DNA of 64,000 nucleotides from Coptis chinensis (lineage: Eukaryota; Streptophyta; Magnoliopsida; Ranunculales; Ranunculaceae), in assembly GCA_015680905.1 (NCBI GenBank), contig CM027383.1, positions 40,980,501 to 41,044,500 of the forward strand. Direction: 5' to 3'. Below, piece by piece: positions 1-11,712 of the stretch; the stretch's first letter is position 1, and the number at the start of each line of letters is the position of its first letter. The position numbers were made by a program, and so were the translations under genes. The notes under the pieces were generated by a model, which made no database searches, was not told the DNA's origin, and was given only the letters and a program-made list of their open reading frames with translations.

Positions 1-796
1 TTTTACTTAACGGAATAATCAAGCCACTATTCGGCTACGCCGGGAGGGTCCGAAGGCCATTCAGATTAACTGGAATGCGGAAGGGCGCCGAAACCGATTA
101 ACGCGAAACGCCCGGAAGGGCCGCGCCATTCAGATTCGGATCAAACGCCGGAAGGGCCAATCACATGAGTTGTGGTAGTCAGGTTCTAGGATTTTCGTTA
201 TGTAATTTATTCAGTGGGTCATACATTAATGACTCATAATCATATCTACTATATCAATGCGGTCAATTCGCCTTATTGCACTAAGCCACAATATATAGAA
301 ATATCTCAATTATATCTCATAGTCACTTTCATTCTTTCACGTGCAATATATTATGGCACTACGCCACAATCCGTGGGCAAATATTCACCGATACTATATT
401 AGCATCTCACATATAAAATAATGGAGTGTATATACATTTCTCCAAGATATCGCATTAATATAACTATCCCAGCATATTATATCATGTCACGTGTCAAAAT
501 ACACAACATCAATGTCAAATCTTTCTTAGATAATGACAACCAAATATATATACTAGCTTCCATAAAGATTTTATTACTATATGTGTCCATATAATATACA
601 CATAAAAGCGAAACAAACAAATAAAATCCACAGTCCACAATCAAAGCCCAATATATATATATATATGCTTTACACACTACTCACGTCAAATCTAAATTAG
701 ATAGTGACCAACCAAGTTATACAATATTCGACAATATTTTATTACTATATTTGTCTATATAAACAAATATGTGAAAAACTGGAAAAGTCAACATTC
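1..796. other. Unclassified AT-rich repeat DNA with an internal duplication
   Basis: I recognise no gene here. The first 160 bases repeat GC-rich words around GGAAGGGC. The rest is AT-rich. A block at about 514-648 recurs, diverged, at about 685-806 (offset 171 bp): both copies carry GTCAAATCT, a TTTTATTACTATAT stretch and a closing CACAGTC. Short open frames across this stretch have no recognisable product. It is probably part of an old transposable element, since the sequence to 2604 looks repeat-derived, but no boundary is visible on the left. Confidence 0.5.
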
Positions 797-1110
797 CACA
801 GTCAAAGGTCAAAGTCAAAGTCACCGGTCAAAGTCAAAGTCAAGGTCAAAGGTCAACAGTCAATGGTCAACACATCATGGTCAAGGTCAAGGTTAAAGTC
901 AAAGTCAACAGGTCCTGGTCAAAATCAACAGATCCTGGTCAAAGTCAAAGTCCAATATCAACGGTCAATGTCCAACTGTCCTGGTCAAGGTCAAACTGTC
1001 GTTTCCGTGTTCGACAGGTCCAGGGTCATAGCCATGGTTCATGGCTAAGGTCAAAGTCAAAACCGTCTCTGGTCAAAGTCAAACCTTCGTTTTCTTGTTA
1101 AACGAGTTCG
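797..1110. repeat. Degenerate GTCAAA/GGTCAA minisatellite
   Basis: The words GTCAAA, GGTCAA and GTCAAC recur at about 6-bp spacing for roughly 300 bp, interspersed with GGTCCTGGTC variants. The open frames here, rich in Val-Lys and Ser-Arg, simply follow from the hexamer periodicity and are not genes. Arrays of this type occur in plant LTR-retrotransposon LTRs and untranslated regions (family knowledge). The array sits within other repeat-like DNA ending at 2604. Confidence 0.7.
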
Positions 1111-1184
1111 AGAAGCGCCATGGTTCATGGCTAAGGTCATGGTGCATGGCTCCTGGGCTCATGACCAAGGTCATGGTTCGGACC

Positions 1185-1580
1185 CAACTGGCCAAGCCCA
1201 AACCTTAGAACCCGAAAGTCTAAAAGTCCACTTATTTATTTTACCTGACCCAATTGGATCTATTTTAAGTCCTATGGACTGGCCCCAAACAATATTTGAA
1301 ACTGGCCCAAAAACTTTAGACTAAACTGATCCACAAATACAAATGAAACGGGCCCATAGACTAATATTAGAACTGGTCCCAAAACTTAATTAAATTGGGC
1401 CCAAACAAAATCATAAAAATTGGCCCAAGAAACTAAACTAGAATCCGGCCCAATAACAACTTAACTAAAAACCGGCCCAACCAACTTAATCTAAAAATGG
1501 CCCAAAACTTAAGACAAAACCGGGCCCAAGCCTCAAGCCCAAACCGAAATCACTGTTCATCATCTCCCTCCACCTACAGC
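1185..1580. repeat. GGCCCA/AGCCCAA-rich stretch
   Basis: A dozen or so GGCCCA, GGGCCCA and AGCCCAAA words occur, spaced about 20-30 bp apart in AT-rich filler. GGCCCA is the core of TCP-factor sites in plant promoters (known), but the even spacing here suggests expansion of a degenerate short tandem unit rather than a promoter. No gene start follows within 1.5 kb. Confidence 0.55.
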
Positions 1581-2604
1581 AGCCCAAATCCGGCCACCAC
1601 TACCTCTAATCTCCACTCTTCCAAACCAGATCGAAAATACTCAGGGGAAAAACCCCCACAACATTAACAAAGCCAAAAATCCCAACTCTTGAATCCACCA
1701 TCTTCTCCAAATCTAGATCTAAAATCGCACCGCCATTAATGCTTGTTTTCAAGCTTCAATCGACAGCCCTCATCACTCAACCAACATTCCCACATCAATC
1801 CATTATTAACCAACCAACGAAATCCAAACAAAAATGGTTCAAACGATTTTAAAATACAAAACCCTAAGTCCCTTAATGGCAAGATGCGCCATTAACGCCT
1901 CCCCTCAAGGCTTTGGCAAAGACCTTGACAACCTCCCACCGTATTTTCGTCCAACCACAACACACTACCCAATCGGCACCCAACCAACAATCAAAAGTTT
2001 ACAAAAGCGACAACCACAACAAGATCTAAAGCATGTGACAGACGTCTGCAGGCTCATGCCGCCATTGATCGAAGTTCAAGCTTGAGCAGCTTTTAAGTTG
2101 AGTTTGAAAACCACGACCAAACCGAAGTTTAAACTAAACCCAAGCCGACCTCTATTCCAACAGTTCAGCGGTTTCATCACAAACCGAAATTTAACAAGGT
2201 GTAATAAAACAAATGGCACTAAGTCCAACACAACAAGATAATGAACAGTATCAATACACAGAAAACCATAAGTTCGGTGAGATAGCAAAATAGCTACTCA
2301 CCTTTGTATGAGCGACTCCTACGAATTTCTCCGAGTCCGAAGCCGCCGCAAGGCCCACCCTCCCGAAATCCAGCTTTCATCTCTGCCTCCATTTTTAATA
2401 TTAAATTATTCTCTGAACCCTATTTTCTAGAAAAATGTGTTTATATACTTGGGTCCGAAACCCAAGCCCAACACCGACTCGGGCCCAAAACCAGGCCCAC
2501 GTATCCCGAGTCCAATCCGATCTAATCCAGCGAATTTTGAAAATAAATAATTTAATTAATTAATTAAATAGAAAAATACGTATTTAAAAAATACGAGCGT
2601 TACA
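1581..2604 (-). mobile_element. Possible LTR end of a Ty3/gypsy-type element
   Basis: Read on the minus strand, the sequence begins at 2604 with TGTAACGCTCG followed by a TTAATTAATTAATTAA-type tract and CCGA-rich DNA, a common opening of plant Ty3/gypsy LTRs. No matching second LTR, primer-binding site or gag/pol is visible, so this would be a solo or truncated LTR whose other end was not found. The 83-aa open frame at 1834-2085 has no recognisable domain. Confidence 0.3.
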
Positions 2605-2926
2605 CATGGTTTATACTACGCCCCTTTACAGGATGAGTTAAAAGCTAATATTTTGTAAATATGATCTCCTAACTATAGATAGATTTTCCACAAAAATTCG
2701 GCTAATTTGGAAATCTCTACCCTAATTAAAAATTGTTGACAACTTTAAATTTTTTTAACACCCGATTATTCGATTTTGCAATCATCTTTTGACATTGTTA
2801 AACATCAATCAAATGAGCTGAAATTTTGTGGAAGTGATCTCTAAGATTTGTTGGATATATATATCCACAAAAATTAGGTTCTAGTTCATCTTGTGAGTGA
2901 AATTATGGGCCACGGTATAAACCATG
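2605..2926. mobile_element. Candidate MITE with CATGGTTTATAC inverted ends
   Basis: The 12-mer CATGGTTTATAC at 2605 reappears as its exact reverse complement ending at 2926, and the bases just inside also partly match (ACTACGCCC versus CGTGGCCC). The 322-bp interior is non-coding and AT-rich. No clear target-site duplication is visible. It abuts the putative LTR end, so the left boundary could instead be an LTR insertion point. Confidence 0.4.
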
Positions 2927-3260
2927 CTATATTAAACAATAAAATTATATTATATTAAACATATTAAATAATTTGAAGACTTCATTAATCAACCTCCCCA
3001 TAAAGACAGGAGAAATTATCACTCTGGTTAAGTTACCATTCCTAGTTAAGTCGCCGCAAAATGGTTCAAGTTTCTTCATGCACATCGATATATTATGTGC
3101 ATGTCGGCAAGGGTCTTTTCCTTTGGATGTTGTTTTATACACAGCCCATTTTACTCCCATGGGCTTATTCATGACCGAACACACTTTTCAGTTTAATTCA
3201 CCCGCCAAATACTTTGATTCCTGAAAAATCTCCAATCCCTCTCTCAAAAAATAAAATAAA
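2927..3260. other. Upstream region of PPR pseudogene A
   Basis: AT-rich non-coding DNA leading to the PPR start at 3261. It is CT- and A-rich just before the ATG, like a plant 5' leader. No TATA box or other motif can be assigned with confidence. Two overlapping open frames on opposite strands (about 2945-3224) have no recognisable product. Confidence 0.4.
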
Positions 3261-5162
3261 ATGGCAATCATCAAATTACTCAAAACCTTAAAATATCGAA
3301 ACCTTCAAACCCATCTCTTCACTCCAATCAAAATATCTTGAGAAAGAAAAATTTCAAAAACCCTAATAATCTCACCATCAAAATCACTCCAAAATCCCAC
3401 TTCCCTCTTTTTTTCAAATCTCAATTCGAAATAATCCAAGACTGTTCTTTTTCCAACCCCGCCTCAAAATCCAAACTTGTTTAGATTTCTTCAATTTTCT
3501 CAACAGAACACAACACAAACATGATATATACACCCATGTAGTTTTAATTTGTAGAGTTTTTGAAGCTAGAAAGTTTGTATTAGCTAAAGATTTACTTAAA
3601 TATATAGCTGTTAGTGATTGCCCATTTTCAAATTTAGCTTCTTTAGTTAAGAAATGTAGTGAAAATGAATGGGTTTTGTCCAAATTGTTTGATATGTTGT
3701 TTCGAGTTTATTCGGATTTGAAAATGTTTGACAAGTGTTTTGAGGTGTTTGAGTGTATGAAAAGTAATGGTATTGAGATTGAGGAGAGGTCTTGTTTTGT
3801 TTGTTTACTTGCTTTAAAGAAATCTTGTCAAGTAGAATTACTACTAGAGTTTTTTGAGAAAATGGTTGAGGCTAATGTTGGTTTATCGGTTTATTCGATG
3901 TCGGTTGTAGTGGATTTGGTTTGTAAAAGAGGTGATATTAAGAGGGGTCTTGAATTGATTCAAGAAGTGAGTGGTAGAGGGATTAGAGCGAATGTTGTTA
4001 CTTATAATTCGGTTCTAGATGCTTGTATTAAGGTAAGGGATTTTGCGCGAGTTGATGAAATCTTGTGTTTGATTGATAAGGATGGGATTTCACGGAATGC
4101 TGCTACTTATAATCTTTTAATTGATGGGCATTTGAGTAGAGGAAAGATTGAAGAAGCTGAGAGGCTTTTTGAGGAGATGGGGGAAAGAGGAATTCAGATG
4201 GATATATATGTGTACACTTCAATGATCAATGGGAATTGTAGGTCAGGGAATTTGAAGAGGGCGTTTGCTTTGTTTGATGAATTGCCAGAGAGAGGATTGA
4301 GTGTGAATGTTCATACATATGGAGCTTTACTCAATGGTCTTTGCAAGGTTGGGCAGATGGAGGTGCGACTATTTTGTTGAATGAGATGCAAATTAACGGA
4401 ATTGACTTGAATCGGTGATTTTTAACACATTGATAGGCGGATATTGCAACAAGGGTATGATCGACGAAGCTATAAAGTTGCAAGATGTGATGGTAAATAA
4501 AGGCATTAAAGCTGATGTTTACACTTATACAACAATGGCAAGTGGATTATGCAAATTGAAGAGGGGTGATGAAGCGAAGGAGTTGTTGATCACGATGGTA
4601 GACAAGGGTGTGGTTCTCGAATATGGTTAGCTTCAAGACGTTGATTCACATATACCGCAAGGAAGGGAATGTTGTGGAAGCAAAAAAAGGGTGTTTCAAG
4701 ATATGGAAAAGATGGGTGTAAGGCCTAGTACGGTTACTTACAACATTCTTATAGATTACTATAGTAAGAAAGGGAAAATGAAGGAAGCAAAAGAGCTTAA
4801 AGATGAAATGGAAGTTAAGAGATTGAGGCCTGATGTTTATACATATACATCACTTATACATGGGAATTGTATTGTTTGTGAGGTCGATCTTTCGCCACGA
4901 AGTTATTTTCTGAAAATGCGGGGAGAAAGGTCGGTAAAAAATGTGGTCACATACACCGCGATGATTTCGTGGATTGTCCAAGGAAGGAAGATCGGATGAG
5001 GCCTTTCAATTGTATGACGACATGATAGATGCGGGCTTGATGCCTGATGAGACAGTTTGTTCTACTCTTATAAGTAGCCAACATGCGAGAATCCTAGAAA
5101 GCTATGAGCACGGGATTAGTATTCTATTTAGTATTTTCCTATGTTTGACTTTGCATTGCTAA
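3261..5162 (+). pseudogene. PPR protein pseudogene, copy A (P-class)
   Basis: PPR proteins bind organellar RNA through tandem 35-aa helical hairpins. The ATG at 3261 opens a basic, mitochondrial-presequence-like start (MAIIKLLKTLKYRN) that hits a stop after 26 codons. The PPR frame then reads openly from about 3430 to 4380, continues in other frames at 4415-4630 and 4691-4999, and ends near 5162. Repeat signatures are clear: NVVTYNSVLDACIK, AATYNLLIDG, DVYTYTTMASGLCK and TVTYNILIDYYSKKGK. At least four frameshifts or stops break it; around 4365 one base is missing relative to copy B (24170). The motif order is that of a long P-class protein with no PLS, E or DYW domains. It resembles single-exon Rf-like or At2g32630-like proteins, but the ortholog is not determined. 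A closely similar, more decayed copy lies at 23695-30352. Confidence 0.88.
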
Positions 5163-6453
5163 AATTGTTGGCTTGAACACTGAATAGACGATATCATAAG
5201 TCTGGCGAATGTCATGTGTACATGTGAGAGGGTCTAATCTTCCATCAATAATATCAAGTGGTCCATCTTTAACAAGTGTTTTGAGGAAAACCGGGAGACA
5301 CAGGGGCTAGAGATCATGATAATCTTCTTCACTATTGTTGTTTCTTGAGACCAATTTGAGATGAAGCGATCAGCGGGATTTATGGATGTCATTGCTATGT
5401 TGGTTGCTTTCATCGTTCAACACAACTTTTATGTTAGTGGAAGGAGAACTGTGATTAAGTGAACTGGCCGACAAGGTGATTGAGCCGTGGACTTGAGTCA
5501 TATACTTATGGTTTTTCAAGGCATTATGTGAAAAGGCAAGCAAGTCATTTACTCATTTATAATCTAAAGTTGGATCGTAGAGTCTGTCCGTGGCAGAACA
5601 AACCCCGCCCGTTACAAGTCTTTGTTAAAGAAGTATAAGTCGAGAATATGCAGATGCAACCCTAAACCTAGAGTCTAATTTGACTTCACAGGTCGAATCT
5701 CAAAGATAAAATCCTTCACAAAAGCGGGTTATGTTGATCTAGAAGACATCGTTATACATTCCGGTTTGCACATTATGCATGTGAGCTTCTATATTTGCAT
5801 CGAAATCCATGTAAGTGTGTGAAGTGTATGCAATAGGAATGTGCTTTTTTCTGTCTGTGCCAGTCAAGTTGTCCTGCATTGTGTATTGTTGTGAAGGAAA
5901 TGATGAATCGATGAATAACTTTATTGATTTATGATGGATGAAATTCTGGTAAAAAGTTCTTTGGAAAGAAAAGTTGCATGTATTTGCAACACAGATTTTT
6001 TTCATCTCTGCAAGTTGTCAAATAATGAAAGAAAATAGTAATAGGTGATCAAAAGTAAATCTAGGAAAGCACATATAAACACAAAGATTATCTATTATCA
6101 GGCATATGAGCTCCAAGATACATTTGTTTTCTTTTGTTGTCAGAGTGAGGATGACAAAAGCTTTTATTTTCATTTCCTTGTGGTTGGTTTGTACCTTGTC
6201 TTTGACCTATTGGTGCCAATAGACTTGAATATATTATCTTTATAGACAACCATTCAAAAGGATTGTGTCAGTGAATCTATGACACCTTCACGGTTTGGTT
6301 AAGTGGGGTAATTTTTATACTAATCGGGCTTTTACATTCAATCAACCATTAACGGTTTGCCTAACCAAATGATGTTTCTTTTTCTTTATAATTGTTGGCT
6401 TTTCTTGCTTTACAGGAGTATTGATGCCTATATCTCTTTGAATGTACTTGCAT
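5163..6453. other. 3' flank of PPR copy A (segmental duplication unit)
   Basis: No gene is visible. The stretch is collinear with 30353-31212 plus 36713-37155 (copy B), and its last about 380 bp also with about 60222-60570 (copy C). Shared words include GAATGTCATGTGTA, CAAGTTGTCAAAT and CTTGTGGTTGGTTTGTACC. Homology to B and C stops right after TGTACTTGCAT at 6443-6453, which marks the duplication boundary next to the PURH fragment. Confidence 0.8.
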
Positions 6454-6455
6454 AA

Positions 6456-7625
6456 GTTACTTGTTTTCCGGAAATGGTAAGCTGAGTCATACATGCCTGT
6501 GTTTCTTACATCTTTTATTACTTCACCATAAATGTAGCTCTATTTTAATTCAGTAGAGTCATAGCATTGATTTGTGGAAATTAAATATTCTTTTTGACTT
6601 TTTGTTTCTACAGCTTGATGGTTGTGTAAAAAATTTACATCCTAAGGTTCATGGAGGCATTCTTGCTAGAAGGAATCTGAAGCATCACATGGAAGCTCTA
6701 AATGAGCATGAGATAGGTTAGTCCTCGTGTAAGTTCTCAACTATGCATGCATCAGTGTATATCTTTTCTTTAATTGAAAAAAAAAACAAATTTATCAGTA
6801 AAGATGCACTTATTTATGTGTATTCTTGTAGCTAAGTGTAGATGATTTAGATGTAATTTTGTAAATAGAGTTGCTATTGCCGATTCGTTTTACCTACAGG
6901 TACTATTGATGTGGTGGTGGTGAACTTGTACCCTTTCTATGACAAAGTTAGTTCAACGAGCGGAATCTCATTTGAGGATGGAATTGAGAACATTGATATT
7001 GGGGGTCTTGCCATGATAAGAGCTGCAGCAAAGGTTTGTAGAAATGAAAGTTCTATCCTTATTTATATTCTTGACTAAAAGACAAATTAGGTTCCATATG
7101 CTCAACGCCACATGCAGGGCAATCATTTCCTAAATATACAGCGTATGTGGCATTATCATCTCATTCTCAATGTTTCCTTTAGATTTTTATTTTATTCTTG
7201 TTTATATGCTTATTTTAATGGCACATGATCTTTCAACAGAACCACAGGTATGTACTAGTTTAGGTGGACCCAAAAGACTATCCCGAACTCCTAGAATATC
7301 TGAAAGGAAACCAGGGTGATGAGATGTTTTGCAGGAAACTTGCTTGGAAGGCTTTTGAGTGTGTTGCTTCTTATTGTTCTGAAGTTTCAGAGTGGCTGTG
7401 GAAGCAGACAGGCGTAGGTTCTATTTTTAAGGGACGAGCAAGTTGATATGGTTTATGTTGTCATGGTAGATGAGTTTCCTTCCAAGTTTCTGATGCCTCT
7501 CTCTCGCTAAAAAGCTATCTTCACTATGGGGAAAATCCACATAAAAGCTGCATTTTATGTTGACAAGTGTCTTTTCGGATGTCCAATTTGGAGGTATTGC
7601 AACCTGTTATACAACATCATGGAAA
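6456..7625 (+). pseudogene. PURH: PURH (AICAR transformylase/IMP cyclohydrolase) pseudogene, 5' part
   Basis: The intact enzyme performs the last two steps of IMP synthesis, in plastids in plants. Exon pieces with splice borders can be read: up to 6476 (TCFPEM, donor GTAAGC), 6614-6716 ([20 protein letters not shown]), 6900-7033 ([14 protein letters not shown] to MIRAAAK), 7240-7417 (DPKDYPELLEYLKG to VSEWLWKQ) and 7470-7625 (GENPH and QHHGK). These match the IMP cyclohydrolase half of the family in order. It is broken: a TAG at 7261-7263 lies inside an otherwise good exon, the last exon has a frameshift near 7530, and everything upstream of TCFPEM is missing because duplicated PPR-flank DNA ends at 6453. 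The transformylase half resumes at 22682. Confidence 0.85.
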
Positions 7626-9483
7626 GGTCAGAACTGATTTTTCTTTGTATAATGCATGGTCTTATTGTTTCAATAATTGGTGAAAAGAAATAACAAATAA
7701 CTAGAGTATATGAGCTGATCTTGTTAGTTTCATGGTTCACACCCTGGTATCCGAGAACAGATGGACTTGTATTCCTTCCTCGCTGTTGCTTCATATCCTA
7801 TATCCAGTCTTATATTGCATTAGATTTTTAGTCTCCTACATTGTAGGAAAACGGTTAAGAAGAGCTTAGTTTAAACATCTAAGTGTTTTCACTCTTGCAA
7901 TATCAAGCCTTAACATACTTATTTAATCCATAACACTTGAGGATCATCTGAATCTAATTTACATTGACACGGATATGTGTGTCCGTATGCAGCACCGATA
8001 CGAAGTGTCTTACATGGCAAAGTATCCAAAACTGAGGTATATCACATACAATGTGTCTGACTTGTGCCAAGACGGACATGTGGATATATTTTCATCATGG
8101 ATTATTCCTAAAATATGGTGTTTCCATGTACCATAGATCTGGACTAGGAAAAGAGGCAACTATGTAAAGGAAAGAAGTTTGTGATGTCAAGGTGGATAGG
8201 GAAAATTTGTTAGTAACTTGGGGTGTGTTTGATTTGTGGGAAGTTTTCCCATGGGAAACATCCTTTCTGGAAGGTAATTTTGGGCCATACTCCTGATTTT
8301 GTGGGAACTTGGAACTTTTCACAACTCAATAGTTGTAGTTATGTTGGAAACTCTTTATAAGTCAGGGGGAGTGGAAGAGTTAGGGTGAAAATAGAGCTCT
8401 TGAATGGGAAACGTTCCCACTGAAATGAATTAACCAATAGGATATTGTCCTATAAATGAGTGTGGGAACGTTTCCCACAAATCAAATACACCCTTAGTGC
8501 AGTAATAGGTACTGGAAAATGTATATTTGGAACTTTTGATAGAAGAATCTTGTTACTAAGATAACAAGATTAGGAGACAGGTCTCCTGTCAGATTTAGTG
8601 TTCTGGACCTTAAATGGTTTTCGATGGGTATAAAGTTAATAGTCAAATCAGAAAAGCCAAATTTCTTGGAAATGTAATGGTAAAAACTTGAGATGTTAAA
8701 TAATTCTCAGGAAAATGGAACTCCTTTCAAGGAGCGAAATGGCTCAGGGTGTGTGTGGTTTTTTTTTTTTTTTGGGGGTGGTGCCTACTGCCATAAAGAT
8801 TGAATTTCACTAGGATTGAGAGCTTGAGAAGGGTAGATTTAAAATCAGAATTGGAATCTGTTGAACTGATAGAAGAATCTTGTTGCCAAGATTTATTGTG
8901 GTTTCCCCTCATTGGTTAAGTGTACTGGCTGCATGCAAAGAGCTAAAGTTGAAGGGTGTCTTCCCAAGTAGTTTGTAACAACCTACTTTAAAGAGTATAG
9001 GATAAGGAAAAAGAAAGTGAAAATGATTAGAAGAAAATATGTTTATCCCTCAAAAGACATTTTGGCCCAATGAAAATATAATCTCTAATAAGCAACATTT
9101 CCTCGTTGAATTTCTTCCATCCTAGGTCCTCTGCTATTTCTTTCCTCGCTTCACAACAGATTGCGAAGAGAGGGACTCTTGGTATTATTATTTTTGAAAT
9201 CATGTATTTAGAATACTGCTTGTTGGAGTTATGTCACACATGATGATTGACGAGGGATCTTAAAGGTAACTAAAGTCCACACAGGGTCATTTTTAAGAGA
9301 AACTCCTTTATTTTTAGTGGTTTTCAACCATTTTGGGGTAACTCACTCCATATACAAGTCAAATTAGAAATAACACCAAATACATCAAGAAAAAAGGACC
9401 CACATAAAACTGGTACAAAGCTGTTTTTGTTTTGCACTGTGTGTGTTTACAATTCAAATTTGTAGCAACGATGAAGATCTTGA
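7626..9483. other. PURH intron, 5' portion (before the LINE)
   Basis: Non-coding DNA between the QHHGK exon end and the LINE. It contains a MITE at 8221-8493, a stretch near 7960-8090 with GACACGG/GTCCGT words resembling the MULE-like elements further on, and an A/T-rich remainder. The last 14 bases (9470-9483, GATGAAGATCTTGA) are the left copy of the LINE target-site duplication. I see no other gene or motif. Confidence 0.6.
8221..8493. mobile_element. MITE with GGGTGTGTTTGATTTG inverted ends
   Basis: The left end GGGTGTGTTTGATTTGTGGG is matched by the reverse complement of the right end with a single mismatch over about 22 bp; a second inner inverted pair (GGGAAACGTTCCCA-like) reinforces the hairpin. 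Length is 273 bp with no coding capacity. TIRs of this type belong to PIF/Harbinger- or hAT-derived MITEs (family knowledge). TTA/TAA trinucleotides occur near both ends, but an exact target-site duplication is not clear. Confidence 0.75.
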
Positions 9484-9657
9484 AGTTACTCTGGAGCAAT
9501 TGTGAGAGAGGGTACGCTGGTCTTTTCCCCTCCTTTATTTCTTTTTTTGTTAATATCTTATCGTTTTGGAGGGAACCTTCAGAATTTTTCCTCTTTTAGT
9601 CTGGTTGAATTCCGTCCTACGGTGGTTATCCACCGTTGACCGGTGGGTAGATCTCTT

Positions 9658-10376
9658 ATGGCCTCTTTAGCGGTCATGAACCCACCGTTGGTTGTAACTC
9701 CTGATGGTTCATTTCCAGATCGTGTTGGTGCAAACAACTCAAGGTCTTGGAGTGACCTTTCCAATCAGAATAAATCTGCTTCCTTTGATCAAGGTTTAGA
9801 GAAGTTTTATCCTGAGCCTATTAATGGAATTACTGCAGTTCCTTCGTCCATTTTAGAAGAAGGTTTGTTCATTTGGAACAATTATCCTGTTGGGTATTTT
9901 GTGGAGAAGAGGTTTCCTTATCCGGTGGTTAAGAACATACTGGAAAAACAATGGAAACCAAAAGGTAGCTTTGAGATGGTCACTGATAGAGAACTCTTTT
10001 ACTTCAAATTTGGATGTGTCATTGAGCATTGTCCTGTTTTTGTAGCAGGTCAAGTGTTTGTTGTTAGGCCGTGGTCAGAAGATGTTCATCTACTTAAGCA
10101 AGGTAACAAATCTGTTCCTATTTGGGCGAAGTTGGACTTACCCAAACAGCTCTGGACTAAAAAAGGCATTGGCTTTGTTATTAGCATGATTGGTAACTCT
10201 TTATGTGTTGATGAAGGTACAGCTAATATATCAAGACTTGACTATGCTCGAGTGTGTGTGGAAGTCGATGCTCTTTCCCCACAACATTGTCTTTCAATCT
10301 AGGGAAAGGCATGATTGTTGATGTGAGTGTGGATCACCCATTCCATCTTTGTGTAGCAAGTGTCACTCATTTGGCC
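9658..10376 (+). pseudogene. LINE ORF1 (DUF4283-like, CCHC) remnant
   Basis: ORF1 of plant L1 elements encodes an RNA-binding protein. I take the ATG at 9658; an in-frame GTG lies upstream at 9643. The open frame runs to 10302 and contains the family's typical block around WTKKGIGFVISMIGNSLCVD and YARVCVEVDA. A frameshift then moves the frame; in the next one CSKCHSFGHSD (about 10337-10373) is a CX2CX4H zinc knuckle lacking its last Cys because a stop follows. The C-terminal part to about 10750 is scattered over several frames. Confidence 0.78.
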
Positions 10377-11017
10377 ACTCAGATGTATGAACAATAAGCA
10401 AGTTTGGAAAGCCAAGAATCCAACAGTAACAGCTAATGGGCTAGAGGAACAACGTGACACTGATAATCCTGTGATTGTTGAAAAAGGGCAAACTAGTGCC
10501 ATTAGATCTAATGAAGGTGTCATTGTTGAGTATACCGAACACGAAAATAGTCTCACCTGCTGACTCTCTTGCTATTGCCGAGTTAACCGATGTAAACCCT
10601 TTCATGGTACTGCAATATGATCACAAATCTGATACTGCTGTAGTTGATTATGTAACTAGAGAACCATCACTACCTATTATGGTTAAAGCCATCCAGGCTG
10701 TTGGTGTTACAGACATTGCCACATTGGAGCCAGCTCATGTGGTGCAGCGGTAGCAAATATAGAAGACATGGATAACCAAGAGGTGGTTTTGTGTGACGAC
10801 AAAGAGAAAGAGATATATCAAAGCATGAATGAACACACATCGAGTGAGGATTTGGGATCACACAGTGGGAGTGAATTCCCGTGAGAATAAGACTACCACA
10901 TTCGGCGGTACTCGAAGTCGCACCCATTTGGGTGAGAAAGGGAATAAGATTTTGGGGGAATTCTCGCAGAGTTAGTTACCAAGAATAGTTGGGTTTGTTA
11001 CGTTCAAATCTATTTAA

Positions 11018-11113
11018 CAACTCCACTCCAAGCTTTATCATCTACCTCAACCATATTCTCTTTTGCAACTCCACTCCAAGCTTTATCATCTACCTCAAAC
11101 ATATTCTCTTTTA
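11018..11113. repeat. 48-bp unit tandemly repeated twice
   Basis: CAACTCCACTCCAAGCTTTA begins at 11018 and again at 11066, the two 48-bp copies being nearly identical. Since 48 is a multiple of three, any frame gives a 16-aa repeat, so the small antisense open frame here is a by-product. It lies in the LINE between ORF1 and the nested LTR element. Nothing else is recognisable between 10377 and 11221. Confidence 0.85.
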
Positions 11114-11221
11114 CAACAAGTTCAACAAGGTACAGATGTACAATAAAGTCTTTTTTTTGTAATTTTTTTTTCATTATGTCTTCTTTATTTTTCATTGTTT
11201 TATCTTTGTTGATACACAAAG

Positions 11222-11553
11222 TAATGTAGATCTTACTGGCGAAAGCTTCAGTTTAATTGAATCTACACTTTAATTGAAACACAATTAAAAGGCGACCTAA
11301 AAATTACTCTTTTATTGAATCTCTTAATCACAAATCACACACATAAACACAACTACTGAAACCATAACTACAAGCTCGTTATTTAAAGTAAACTTAGAAA
11401 GCATAAACCAATAGGAACACGATATGTATCCAACTAACTAATGGACTCAAAGCATAGGTTTGGACTCAACTAAGGGGCTCACGCCCATAACATGTAGAGG
11501 AAACATAGGCGCACACCTATGACACTGACAGACTCGACTAATGTTCTACATCA
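11222..11553 (-). repeat. 3' LTR of the gag-only element
   Basis: 332 bp, the same length as its partner at 12504-12835. It is preceded on the minus strand by the purine tract and bounded by TSD CAAAG (11217-11221). The inverted termini TAATGTAGA/TCTACATCA match at 8 of 9 positions. Confidence 0.88.
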
Positions 11554-11712
11554 CTCTCCCTAACCGAAAAAAATTCGTCATCGAATTTCTAATCAACAAA
11601 AACTTCAGATAAAGAGAACCACGTCCACAAGCTTTAGGAAATCGGCCAATACCCCAGCTGAAAGGAATCCGACCATGAATTTTTCCTTTGTAGCAACTTT
11701 CCTGGCTTAAAA

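Noticed and set aside
704-1101. Val/Lys- and Ser/Arg-rich open frames
   Set aside because: Products of the GTCAAA hexamer repeat with no conserved domain.
1185-1580. Promoter with a cluster of TCP sites
   Set aside because: The regular spacing and repeat context point to a degenerate tandem repeat, and no gene start lies nearby.
3676-5162. Functional PPR gene
   Set aside because: Stops and at least four frameshifts interrupt the repeats, and the start codon is out of frame with the main repeat frame.
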